Positions 49,337-59,664 of a DNA stretch of 64,000 bases are shown here, piece after piece (position 1 is the first letter of the stretch; the number at the start of each line of letters is the position of its first letter). Source of the stretch: Rhytidiadelphus loreus (lineage: Eukaryota; Streptophyta; Bryopsida; Hypnales; Hylocomiaceae). Below the pieces are notes generated by a model, which had not been told where the DNA came from, searched no databases, and saw nothing but the letters and a program-made list of their open reading frames with translations. Location: positions 1,118,501 to 1,182,500 of the forward strand of contig OX344763.1 of the NCBI GenBank assembly GCA_947034895.1, given 5' to 3'. Position numbers and translations under genes: made by a program.

Positions 49337-49795
49337 ATGTCGAACTGGAGGGTTTTTTCTGAGTTTCAAGATGAAGAATCTCAATCAGAGCGTGAGTTTG
49401 AATTTTTTTTATTGCAATTGTCGGATTAGACACAATTGCCATTAGGTCTTTCATTGCTATATGGACAACCAGAAGATGAAGCTGGGCCATCTCGACCACT
49501 GAAACAACCTCGCATGAAGAAACGATGGCACGATAACTTTCAACGTGACGCTCGAGCATTGATTATTTAATTGCAGATTGGATGTGTTGAACCTGGCAGT
49601 TGTAAAGTGACATTTGAAGAATGTTTTGAAGGCTTAAACAACAAGCAGTACTATTGCATGGTGAGGCCTATTGAAAGGAATCGTAGTCATCAACGATGGT
49701 TGAAAGGGCGAATTAATTCTTTAACTAAAACAGATAGTGTCGGTTACGTTGCTGCTACCGACAAATGCATCTTCAAATTCTTGCAAATAGAGTGA
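49337..49795 (+). pseudogene. Unrecognised conserved frame of element U, copy 2 (152 residues, two stops)
   Basis: Starts ATG TCG AAC TGG (M-S-N-W) and runs 153 codons to TGA (49793-49795). In-frame stops: TAG at codon 31 (49427-49429), also at codon 31 in copy U1, and TAA at 49568-49570, where U1 has a sense codon. The C-terminal third is best conserved: VGC-type start, FE.CFEGLN, QYYCMV.PI, HQRWLKG, YVAAT. It begins with an acidic Ser/Glu-rich section. There is no signal peptide, membrane segment or catalytic motif I can name. Confidence 0.6.
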
Positions 49796-50661
49796 CATTT
49801 CGATTGGAGCTCTATTTTTTTAACTCTATTAGATATATGTTGCATTTTAATTTTTCATTTCATATTTGAAGTAATTTATTACAATAAATTTGTATTTGTG
49901 AAGTAGTTTGAGGAAAATATTCAAATAGTTTATTTTCTAGGTGAACTTGAAGTGAATTTCCTTTAAAGTTAAAGATAAAGAAATAGTTGTGGGACCAAAT
50001 AAATGCTCAATTATTCATGTTGTAGTTTTGGGAGTGAGTTAGAGGCTGACTCCACTTGTTTGTGTGGTTAGAGTGAAGATAAAATGGAGGAAAATTGAAC
50101 ACTATTCATCTTCTCTCCCGTTGTGAGTTTAGGGAGAACCCGAATGTTTGGAGAGCCATTGTGTTGTGAGTTTGAAGAAGTTTGAAATGAAATTTGGAGA
50201 AGTTGTGTATCATGGTGTGCAATTTCTAAATTGTTCTCACTTGCTTAATTTGGAGTTATGAATCAAAAGTTGTGCTAGTTTGAGTGGAGATAGGTTTGTT
50301 GCCTTTGAAATTAAAAGGCAAAGATTTCGACTGGCCATAAAAGACAGACAAATTCTTGATTTGAAATGATATTTGAAAGAAGTGTAAGAAATTGTATTAG
50401 CTTTTTATAAAAATATCATTCATTATGTTTGGGATTTGTATGAGTGAGTTGTGAGTGTGGAAGTGAAGGAGGGTTTGCTGCCTTTCTTTTCTCAAGGCCA
50501 AACACTACAAGAAAAACAGTGTATAAATGACTGCAAAGACTGACTGCATAGGAGTCATTGTGGACAAAAATGACTGCACTGTGATTTTGGCCCTTGGAGT
50601 CATAGTGGACTAGTCATTTTTATAAAAAACTGCCATAGTATTATTACCATCCATTGTGAGC

Positions 50662-50776
50662 TTGGATGGGGTTTTGGATGGGATTTTGGATGAGGTTTTG
50701 GATGGGATTTTGGATGGGGTTTTGGATGGGGTTTTGGATGGGATTTTGGATGGGGTTTTGGATGGGATTTTGGATG
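50662..50776. repeat. 12-bp minisatellite, about 9-10 units
   Basis: Units alternate GGATGGGGTTTT and GGATGGGATTTT. On the minus strand this gives an artificial Pro-Lys-Ser-His-Pro-Lys-Pro-His repeat, which I do not regard as a protein. Confidence 0.85.
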
Positions 50777-51139
50777 AAACTTCCAAAGTGGTAAAGAAAA
50801 AAGAAGTTTAACCCCTAAGCGCCCCAACGAAGGACTTCCGTCTCTCCAACATGAAAGTTTGTTGGGTTTGACTATCATAAGCTTTTGAAGGGTACGAACA
50901 AATCGTTTGTCCTTTTCCCTATCAATGAAGGGTTATTTGTACTTTCAATTGATACGGTTAGTTTTTTTGGATCTTTTTTTGAGTAATAGTATGATTGACA
51001 TTAGTTGTGAAAGGTTTGGATTCTGATAAATATGAACTAGGTGCTCAGGGGTTAAGGAAATGACTCCTATGTTGCTATGTAGCCAATCATTCTGAAGTCA
51101 TCCGATAGTCACAAATGACCCCTTTTTTTAATCATTTTC

Positions 51140-51440
51140 TGAAATCTAAGATTATATTTTGAAATCTAAAAAATTTGAATATTTTTCTTCTAAAATCTAG
51201 GTTTGTATTCTAAAATCTAGGAAATGTGAATATTATTTTTTGAAATCTAGGATTATATTCTGAAATCTAGGAAATGTGAATATTTTTCTTCTAAAATCTA
51301 GGAAATGTGAATATTATTTTTTGAAATCTGGGATTATATTCTGAAATCTAGGAAATGTGAATATTTTTCTTCTAAAATCTAGAATTGTATTTTAAAATCT
51401 AGGAAATGTGAATATTATTTTCTAATATCTAAAAGATTTG
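51140..51440. repeat. Tandem array of a 35-50-bp unit
   Basis: The words 'ttctgaaatctaggaaatgt', 'gaatatttttcttctaaaat' and 'gaatattattttttgaaatc' recur six or more times with variable spacing. They lie inside the CACTA element at 50503-52520. Confidence 0.75.
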
Positions 51441-52071
51441 AAGATTATTTTCAAGTTGTGGTGAAATGTGCAAAATGAGTACACCATATACCGAACACCA
51501 TACACCATACACAAATACATGATTCATATATCATACACCATATACAAATACATGATACACAATACACTATATTTTGCATATGTGTCAAATGGATTTCAAG
51601 CCATTTAGTGTGTGAATACAAGGAGTTCAAATAACAAGCATTTTATATAAGTGGGGTGGTAGGAGGCAAGACAAACCATGTGGGATTTGTAAAATGTTGA
51701 TGCAATAGTAGAGTAGTGATGTGGAAGTCATTATGTAGTTGTGTTAAAGTAAATCACAATCAAAATAGTAGAGTAGTGACACGGAAGTCATTATGTAGTC
51801 ACCTTAGAGTAAATTGTAGGTTTAACAATGTAAGTTGTGAACAAAAACCAATGGATGCAACATAGACATTGTGAAAGTTATCAACCTAATTCCATAAAAA
51901 TTAGAACCAAAAATTGTTTTTTTATCTTTTAGAGGTGCTAAATGTCATCTAAATTTTAATTTTTGGTCTTTGCATTGTCAATCTAACTTTATTTTTTTAG
52001 TTTGTTTTGATAAAAGCATTAGTAAATAGAGAATTTTTTTTAAAAAAAAAAGTCTCCAAGAATGCATCATT

Positions 52072-52290
52072 TTAATCCCTACAAGAGCAAGGCCTTTTTT
52101 CTACTAAAGAAACATTGAAAACTGTCAATTCTGTAGCAAAGAGTAAAAAAGAATTTAAAATGTTTTTCTTTGACATCTAATCGTAGGATCTTACACCCAA
52201 CTAGTATTTAGAAGTGTGGAAAAAATTTCAGAATTTTTGACCGCATAGATAGCAAGATATTTGCATTTAAAGTGGAAAAAAAAAGTTTTT
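52072..52290 (-). repeat. Family R fragment R5
   Basis: Starts TTAATCCCTACAAGAGCAAG and continues with text matching the reverse complement of the end of R1 ('catctaatcgtaggatctta', 'gtggaaaaaatttcagaatt'). It is truncated and lies near one end of the CACTA element at 50503-52520, so it was probably carried along or inserted there. Confidence 0.6.
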
Positions 52291-52834
52291 CAGCACATTG
52301 CGGGACTAGATAAAGACAGCACGTTCTGGATGTAAAAATGTGGATGAAGACTCCTTGCCACTAAATCGTCATCCTGTAGTCGCGAATGTGACTCTGAATT
52401 GACTCTAACGATGGCAACTCCAAACCCTTAGTGCAAATAGGGAACACGAGTCATATTCAAGTCGTTCCGAACAAGTAGTCATTCTTCTATGGTTACATTT
52501 ACCCCCATTTCCTTGTAGTGGAAACTTTGGACGGTCATAGAAGTTGGATAGAGTTTTAGAATTGCTTGAAATTTAGAGAAGAAGTAGAAGTTTATATTTA
52601 GAAATACTATAGGATAGGACAACAAGTAGCAGTTTGAAGATTTAAAGATTTAAAGACTCGAAGATTTAAAGATTTAAAGATTTAAAGACTCGAAGATTTA
52701 AAGATTTAAAGATTCTACAAGTAACAAATTCATTTGTTTATATCATATTACAACTTTTTTCATTCCCAAGCCATTTTTGGTCATAGCTAGAATACTCGTG
52801 ATTCCCCACGGCAAACGCTCTCAACACGATACCG

Positions 52835-53434
52835 CTGCAGCTATAAAAAAAATTGAGCTATGGGATTGAAGGGGGGTGGATTTGGCACTGGCACTAGGCC
52901 CGTAGTCACGGTAGCCTCTTGGCCTCCTACGCTCACGCCCCCTTCTTCTTGTTTTCCTTTGTTGACAAGCACTATGGTCGTGGATCCCCCTCCCCAAACA
53001 TCAGCATAGTTTAGGGCATAGTAATCAGATTGCCAAGCTACAATCTCAGTAAAATGAGCAAGTTCAAATTCCCCATAGTCTGCCAAAGGGGCCCCTTCAA
53101 GACACCCGAATAATGCCCTCCACACCATATATGGGTTGAAACTAGTATTTTAGGACTTTTGGAGTTCATACCAAATGGTGAACTCCCTACGGAAGTCATC
53201 CACCTCCATATTGCCATTGGCACCAGAAAATTTCCGAACTCCTCGATCAACACCTCCATATGGTGTAGTCATCTCGTCCCATTCAAATATAGATTCGCTA
53301 TGAGCAAGTGTCACTTCGTGGTCAACTGTGATGACGGGTAGCTCTCCTCCCTCGTCACATTCAATATCTCCCACCCAATCTACTTGCTCGTTGATAAAAC
53401 TTGGAATAAAATCACTTCGGATCATTCTACCCAA
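52835..53434 (-). pseudogene. Element B Gag, N-terminal part
   Basis: The 53434-53150 frame has an acidic start and a VRKFSGANGNMEVDDFRREF segment, the hallmark opening of gypsy Gag capsid (RF.G....V..W...). It continues as WRALFGCLEGAPLADYGEF and WQSDYYALNY, then a Pro-rich NPPPFNPIAQFFL end. The frame changes near 53140, and a TAG at the end of this part precedes the U2 insertion. It joins the 49165-48600 part. Confidence 0.75.
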
Positions 53435-54950
53435 GAAAGGCTTCTAACTACAAGGGCGCACTTATACAACAACACTAGTGTCTGATGACTCAAAAACGGT
53501 GTCCCTAGCAAATGGTGTCGCGCTCCTGGTATAACCCGGCCTCCCAAGCGAATCCAGCTTTTACATATAAAACAAAGTTTATATGTAAAGCTGCCAAGCC
53601 TCGTGTGTCCCTTCCACAGCTTCACAATAAATTGTGGGTAGCACCTTTATGTCAAGGAAACCAAGTGTTAAAGAATCCCAAATACTATATGCTCTCTCAA
53701 GCCACCAACCTTGTTCCCACTGCCACGTGGTGTGAAACAAGTAATCCCCAGCTCGAAACTTAGTGAAGATCAATGAGAATGTTGGCAATTGAATTGTACC
53801 CTTGAAGACGTGTCTTACCACTTCTCGACGTTGACCCTCGTTCTTCAACACCACTACCACTTGTAGGATGACGAAATCAACTACCTCCACACGCCCCCTT
53901 GTTCAACTCAACGGTGCTCCAATCACGGGTAACTCCGCTTGTAAGTCCCGAATGATGCGTCCCCCACGTTGTTGAGTCCAAAAGTTGATGGCCTTTGGAT
54001 CTAAAACTTTATACCTAGTTGCCTAAATTATTGGACTTCAAGTCAATCAAGAGCCAACGGTGAGAGTACAAATGGTAGAGTTGCTGCTTGGGGCTGATGT
54101 CTTAGAGGAGATTCACTGGATGACCCTACGTGAAGAGTTTGGAAGGATTCAAGAACCCCATGGAGGTCATTTATAGTCAAGTGAATTTGTACTTCTTCTT
54201 CTTTCGTACTTCCAATTGGTATCAGTCTAAAAGGCTTAGGAATACCTGGCTTTGCCTTTGTCCATGTCGATACCATATGGTCCCAACTACCATTGCAAAT
54301 TCCACCAAGTAAAACCCACAAAATATCAACAATATGTTGTAGTCAAGCAAGTAATCAAACTTAGGGAATGAACCCTAAATTTTCATATATAAACCGGTGA
54401 CTAGCACATACCGCCAAGTCACCCTACATAAGCTCTAGCTAATAATTGTTAGGCTAACTCCATCCAACTACTATGAAACTAGGAGGAAATCTGAAAATCT
54501 ATCATCTAATTACGGTTGAGATATTTGCAACCCACCATGGCAATAGTAGCCTCAACCTCATGCAAAAACCATGCATATATGAAGTATTGCAATATCGTGT
54601 CACGGTCGTCATCCCAACACTCCAACGTAACAAATAGTGTCAACTCTATACATAAGTGATGTGCCATCATGCCAAGCTAACCTACATCGGCGCACTGTGC
54701 TTGTGCCAAGTCTACCTGCCATATCTCCCAGAACTCAGACTCAAAGTATTGTAGTCTACGTGCTGGCAATCGCTCTAAAATAAATTTGAGCAGCGCTGCA
54801 ATAAAATCTGCCTTTTGCAACCACTCTTCATATCCTGACAACATCTGTCGCTCTGGTGGTCTCACATCTTTGGATTGGGTAGCCGCCTGTGCTCCAGTAG
54901 TAACCATAAGTAGGCAATGCTTGGGTCTCCTAATCCTAAACACTCCCTAA
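53435..54950 (-). pseudogene. Element B 5' coding region, unrecognised
   Basis: Several consecutive minus-strand frames (54943-54677, 54321-54043, 53890-53579, 53625-53422) look like a decayed continuous coding region upstream of Gag. The first includes SGYEEWLQKADFIAALLKFILERLPARRLQYFE. The 54321-54043 piece has FRLIPIG..KEEEVQIHLT. I see no known domain. It may be a Gag N-terminal extension or a separate ORF. Confidence 0.4.
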
Positions 54951-57353
54951 GATGATCCAAAGACACCTACAATCAACAAGTCTCAAAAACAGTCGTCGTT
55001 TTTTTGTTTTTACAAAAATCGAGCCTTAAGCGCCCTAGGTGATCGGTTGAGTCGGTCACCAAGTCCCGAATGACCGGTAATCACCGGTCACTTGCGATTT
55101 TAGATTGGGCGCCTTAGTCACCAAAACTCCAGGTTGCAATGTATCCGCCAAACTCTAGGTTGCAACGTATCAACCAATTGCAGCAGATATTTCTTCAGGT
55201 TATAGTAGATCATATAATATGTAGCTTTAGGAAAAAGAAAATCTAACACACAATTTCACCATGCGCGACAAGATCACATTGCTCACGCGGGCCACTAGCT
55301 CAGCAGGTGGGAGGGTTCATGAGATGACCGACTTTCCTAATGTCAATCGATGTTGACGAGAGAGATCATGACCTTTTATTGTGGATCACGTAGAAGTAGA
55401 GCAAGTGCTGTCAAAAAGGAATGACATGCTGTCTTGCAACTATGCAGATGCATCTTTTTGAAAAGGATCAACTAGTCAAAATATCTTGAGTTGCACAACG
55501 AGCTCTCGTATCTTGGAGTGACCTTCTGTAGATCTAACAAGGTCGTGTTCCTCCCGAAAGTGTAAACCCTAGAATTAAACTACGGCCGATAGTGGGCTGT
55601 GAGATCTGACACAATCTACGCGTGCTGGAATTCCTTGACGATCGCACTACTGAATCCAGGGAAGGTTCAACTCCTTGCAGAATCTTGCGCATCCCACAAC
55701 AAACTTCACGATCATGCACGCAACATGGCAAAATTAGAATTTCTTGTATATGCAAATACATTGATGAAGAACAATCGCACTAGATCTCATCTTCGGCACC
55801 CCCACTTCTCAATAGAACCACAACAAGACTCATACATATACCAAGATTTTCTTCACAAGCCCCCCCCCCAAAAAAAACGCTCCTCTCCTTGCATATAGAT
55901 CTTCCAAATTTGCCACAACTACAACCTCCCTTCCACATACACAAGTTGTTGATTGAAGACGAGAGTTTGCAAAGGAGAGAGCTTTATCAAAGTGACAATA
56001 TTGACATGCAGCTACCAAATCGAGTCACTAGCATGTGCAACAACACAAACACAACAAAGAATTTGGCACGCCTTCTACGCAGGTATTAACTTGTTCAGGT
56101 GTGAAGGGACTCTCTTAGCCTACATTGATTGATCATCAACGTAAGGATCGCTTGCACCGACTCCATAAAGCAAGCACCCTCGTCGTATTTTCATATTCAC
56201 CGTATTCGACAAGCCACCATTCCCCATACTGCCACTGCAAGCCTATGAAGTCTCATCCCCTCCCCGGTGTGTGGCCAAAAACTCCAAGTCCTAACTTTGA
56301 GAGTTTGTAAGAGAGAGAAACTTTTCTCCTAAAGTTTTGGGATTCCCTTAGGTGGCTCACTCCTACCCAGCCTTTTCTTATCCTAATCCCCAAAGCAAAG
56401 CCAATAATGCTCCTAACTTCCAAATATGGGTTTAGGACCCATTTCCAAGGCTAAAATCCCCTAAAGCCGTGGTCATGGTGCCCAAGCTCCAACTTTGCTA
56501 GCAATTCCAGCACACTCAAAACACCTCAAAAACACTTCAAAACTCATTTTTCTACTACTTTGGGTGTCGATTTTCACTACATGTACACCTATAAATGTAG
56601 TGAGATCTTTTTCAAGTAATAAAATGTGAAGAAAAGCTTCTAAAGAAACTGGAAAAACCTCACAACGAACTACAAAGTCAAGTCAATGCCATTCTTAAAA
56701 AATGATCGCATGTTTAGATGAAGCCCACGAGGCAAAACCTCTCACTCCATCACGTGGGAGACTCAACTTAAAAAAGATGAGTCTCCAAGAACTCTACGGC
56801 GAGGTCAAAGGGTTTGAGGTCCCCAAACGAGATGCTAAGTTTCCGTTGGTGTCTTGGGCCCTCCAAGCCTTCTTGAACACCTCCCTAACTCCGTAAATGT
56901 CACCTTGATACGGAATCAACATCCACGCGCCTCTCATGACAAAATCAAAAACATGGTAGAGCTTTGAACCTCCTTGTACCCTAAGTACTTAGAGTTGTGT
57001 TAGGATCAAAAACATGGCACAACTTTGATTATAGGTGTTAGAAAATACTCCAAAGAAAATCCCAAAACATTTTAAAGTAAGCCCCAAGTTTAGTTCTACA
57101 CCAATGGTCTCTAAGCCAAGGTTTAGTTTCCAAATATCCACAATCTTATGTTTTTATTAGTTTTAAAATATCCAATATGTGACTATAAAGTAGTTTCTCA
57201 AATATCTAAATTACGTTCCGAAGTCCAAAAATCACTCTATAGTTCAAAACCCAAATTCTCCAAATGAATTCAAAAACCAGCCTCTAGTTTAGCCCTAGTC
57301 TCCTAATCACCAAACCACCCCCTTGCCGATCCCCCTAAGGTGGATACCAGATC
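54951..57353. other. Unassigned DNA, possible 5' untranslated or LTR region of element B
   Basis: A direct pair 'aaactccaggttgcaatgta'/'aaactctaggttgcaacgta' lies at about 55124 and 55152, and GGTGA/TCACC inverted words (gaccggtaatcaccggtc) near 55070. The sequence is GC-richer than the flanks to about 56300. No gene is recognised; open frames at 55599-55898 and 56702-56896 carry no domain. Confidence 0.35.
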
Positions 57354-58567
57354 CACTAGTAGAAAAATTTGCGACCAAAACAACTAAAAACTATTATTTA
57401 CTCATGGTGTTTCAATCCCCTTATAATGGTCAAAATTACACTAAAATTTGTTGATTCAATCAATTTTTAAAAATTGACACTAGTAGAAAATCTGAAATTT
57501 CTGTCATTTTGGACACGTTGTTTTGGACAGAATTTAACTGAAATTTGTTGTTTTGGACAGATTTCAGTTAGATTTTGTCCAAAACAACGCGTCCAAAATG
57601 ACAGAAATTTCAGATTTTCTACTAGTGTGATTTTTTTTGCCATTGTCCAAAATTTCAAGGCAACCATAAATTAGCTTGTGGTCTACTGAATAGATTTGAA
57701 CCTTGGACGTTGCACTTGAGAGCCCATGGCTTCTTGCAATTTGGGGATTTTACAACTCGATCAACAGACTTCATAGTTCTTTTAGGCATAGTAAAACAAC
57801 TTTGAACCAACAAAAGTTGTAATATTATTCAAACTTTCACCTTCAAAAATTCATTTCAGATTTTGAGCCTCCAATTAAAAGTTATAAACAAAATTTAGAA
57901 AGTATATTTGAAAATGTCAAAGAAAATGTCCCATGCAATCCCTCTCTCAATTTGTCCACAACTTTTGATTGGGGCTCAAAATCTTAGAGGGCTTTTGGAG
58001 GTGAAAATTTACTTACTTTATCAATTTTTGTCAGTTCAAAGTATTTTATAAACTATTTTTTAACTATGACTAAATGAACTTTGAAGTCTGCTAAGTTTGT
58101 AAAAAGACCAAATTGTGAAAGATCAAGTTTAAAAAATTGTTTCCTTAGTTCATAGAATTTCAACTATGGTGTTTTAAAATAAAATGTTACAAGAATTGCA
58201 TTCAATAAATATTGCATTGAGAAGGATCTACCAACAAGTGAAAATGGTTTGAAATCATGCCTCAAGACTTTAAGGGTTAAAGTTATTTGGCATCAATGTG
58301 CTAACCTTACCCTATTGCTAGGATACAAGAACATTCTATAATATTATGAATGTGCTAAATAGAGTTTGAAGATTCCAAAAGACTCTAATAAGATTTCACA
58401 TTCCCTAAAATTCTATTGATTAGGTCATTGCACTATTCGAATCAATAGAAATCTAGCAACCATTCTATTGGAGTATTGGCCTCTACCAAAATTAAGTGAA
58501 AATAGTCATTGTAGTGCTTGAAACAACAAATTATTAATTGTTGTTTTTGTATGATTTTCTACTAGTG
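57354..58567. mobile_element. Non-autonomous CACTA element, 1214 bp, related to the one at 1368-2546
   Basis: It begins CACTAGTAGAAAAA and ends TTTTCTACTAGTG. Flanks ATC and ACC match at two of three bases. The 57690-58110 part has the same B-box-like block and foldback arms as 1640-2110 ('ctccaattaaaagttataaa' against 'ctccaatcaaaagttatgaa'). A smaller element is nested at 57478-57627. No transposase is present. Confidence 0.75.
57478..57627. mobile_element. 150-bp palindromic CACTA MITE, nested
   Basis: It begins CACTAGTAGAAAATCTGAAA and ends with its reverse complement; the element is a nearly perfect palindrome around 57550. A perfect 3-bp duplication TGA flanks it (57475-57477 and 57628-57630). 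The palindrome makes both strands read almost the same peptide, which is why matching open frames appear on both strands. Confidence 0.9.
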
Positions 58568-58732
58568 ACCAATCATCGGGCCAATTTGGGCGATTCTCAG
58601 ATAGGTATCAAGCCAATTCATTGGCAATTCATCAGAGCCAATACATTAGCAATTCAAAGAGGTATTGGATCTAGAGAGTGATGAGGAATTTGGTTTTCTT
58701 GGGTGGAGACTAGTCCAAAATAATTTAAGAAT

Positions 58733-59664
58733 TTAACCCCTAAAGGACCATTGTCCCCTCGGGGGACAAAATGGATTTCGGGCAAGTTCCTATGATCTCA
58801 ATTTTTAGTGAATTTTTTTGAAACTTTCTCATAAGATAGGAAAACTTATGAGCTTCGTGGGAATATAAATTTTATTTCAATTGGTGCCCGGGAGCAAAAG
58901 TTATGGCATCTTAAACATAATTTTCACGTCATTGGGCAGAAAAATAAATCTACAAAAATTTGAAATTTATTTTTTAATTTATTTTTTCTTAAATGTAATA
59001 TTTTTGTCTACATGTGAAGCTTTGATTCATTCCATTTGGATTAGTAATGTGAAAGTTATGAACAATCTTGTTTTTCGGGCAATTTGAGCATCTTCTTGAA
59101 AAAATATCTTATAGGATTCAATTCTAAATGCAATTTTCACAATTTTTCAAAAAAATTGTTTGGCAAGGTTAAGTTTTCTATTTAGAACAATCTCACTGTT
59201 GAGATTATTGTGTTTCAATCCCATTTTAGAGCTATTAACAGTTTATTTTTTCTTTCAATCTTGGACCTACTTCTATTGAACAATTTTTTAAAGAATGAAA
59301 ATCAATCGGGTTTTTAAAAAAAAATTTATTCTAGACTTTCAACTCAATTCTTCAACACAAATTTTTTTAAATTCAAGGTCCATGGTGTAATTTTTTTTCC
59401 CAAATGGCATTCAAAGTCATCTGAAATTGCAAGCTAGTGTTAAAAAAACTTTCTTTTTTCAACTTTGAATGCTAATATCTTCCAATCTGTACGGTCAAAC
59501 TCCATGAAATTTTTACCACGTGATACTAGACTAGTAAAGTACAAGACCCTACGGTTAGATTCTAAAATAATAATTTTTTTTTGTTTTTTTGGATGAATGC
59601 AGCAAGAAAGGGAGTTTTTGAGTAGTTTTTGATAGAAGAACGGCCCTGGTCCTTTAGGGGTTAA
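58733..59664 (+). repeat. Family R element, copy R6 (best-preserved ends)
   Basis: It begins TTAACCCCTAAAGGACCATT and ends GGTCCTTTAGGGGTTAA, clean inverted ends. The body follows R1 and R3 closely ('gggggacaaaatggatttcg' near the start, 'tttgaatgctaatatcttcc' near the end). Non-coding. Confidence 0.8.

Larger units (their letters stand above)
50503..52520. mobile_element. CACTA-type element, 2018 bp, nested in U2
   Basis: It begins CACTACAAGAAAAACAG and ends TTTCCTTGTAGTG. Flanks AAA and GAA differ by one base. It holds no transposase. Inside are a 12-bp minisatellite (50662-50776), a roughly 35-50-bp 'tctaggaaatgtgaatatt' repeat array (about 51140-51440) and a reverse R fragment (from 52072). 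Confidence 0.7.
49173..52826 (+). mobile_element. Family U element, copy U2, inserted in element B Gag and itself carrying a CACTA element
   Basis: Start TGATTTAAAT, end CGCTCTCAACA (TG...CA). It splits Gag between LQRY and IGQRVDKM, which rejoin in frame when U2 is removed. The flanks (ATATA / CGATA) are only partly alike. Without the nested CACTA (50503-52520) it is about 1.64 kb. Homologous to U1 from the TATA-like box (TATATAGA, 49261-49268) through the reading frame and the tail ('gaagtttgaaatgaaatttgg' near 50175 has its match in U1). The last part (52521-52826) includes an 'aagatttaaagatttaaaga' tandem near 52640-52710. Confidence 0.65.
41400..54950 (-). mobile_element. Decayed Ty3/gypsy-type retrotransposon B encoding a DNA methyltransferase and a PHD finger
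   Basis: On the minus strand, in order: an unknown 5' region (54950-53440), Gag (53434-52835, then 49165-48600), protease (47916-47470), C5 DNA methyltransferase (47290-46130), RT (45746-44853), integrase zinc-binding region (44550-44340), integrase core (43614-42880), integrase tail (42999-42809 then 41820-41640) and PHD finger (41633-41499). Three later insertions split it: V2 (43615-44337), a CACTA element (41824-42805) and U2 (49173-52826) with its own CACTA. Most of RNase H is missing. Removing the insertions restores continuous frames at all three sites, which shows the pieces are one element. LTRs were not identified. Confidence 0.85.

Noticed and set aside
49335..49559. Minus-strand 74-codon frame opposite the U2 ORF
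   Set aside because: Shadow of the plus-strand frame, which alone is conserved in the second copy.
50600..50878. Pro-Lys-Ser-His repeat protein on the minus strand
   Set aside because: Translation of a 12-bp minisatellite inside a CACTA element.
57467..57674. Two similar 66-codon proteins on opposite strands
   Set aside because: Product of the palindromic CACTA MITE at 57478-57627, not genes.
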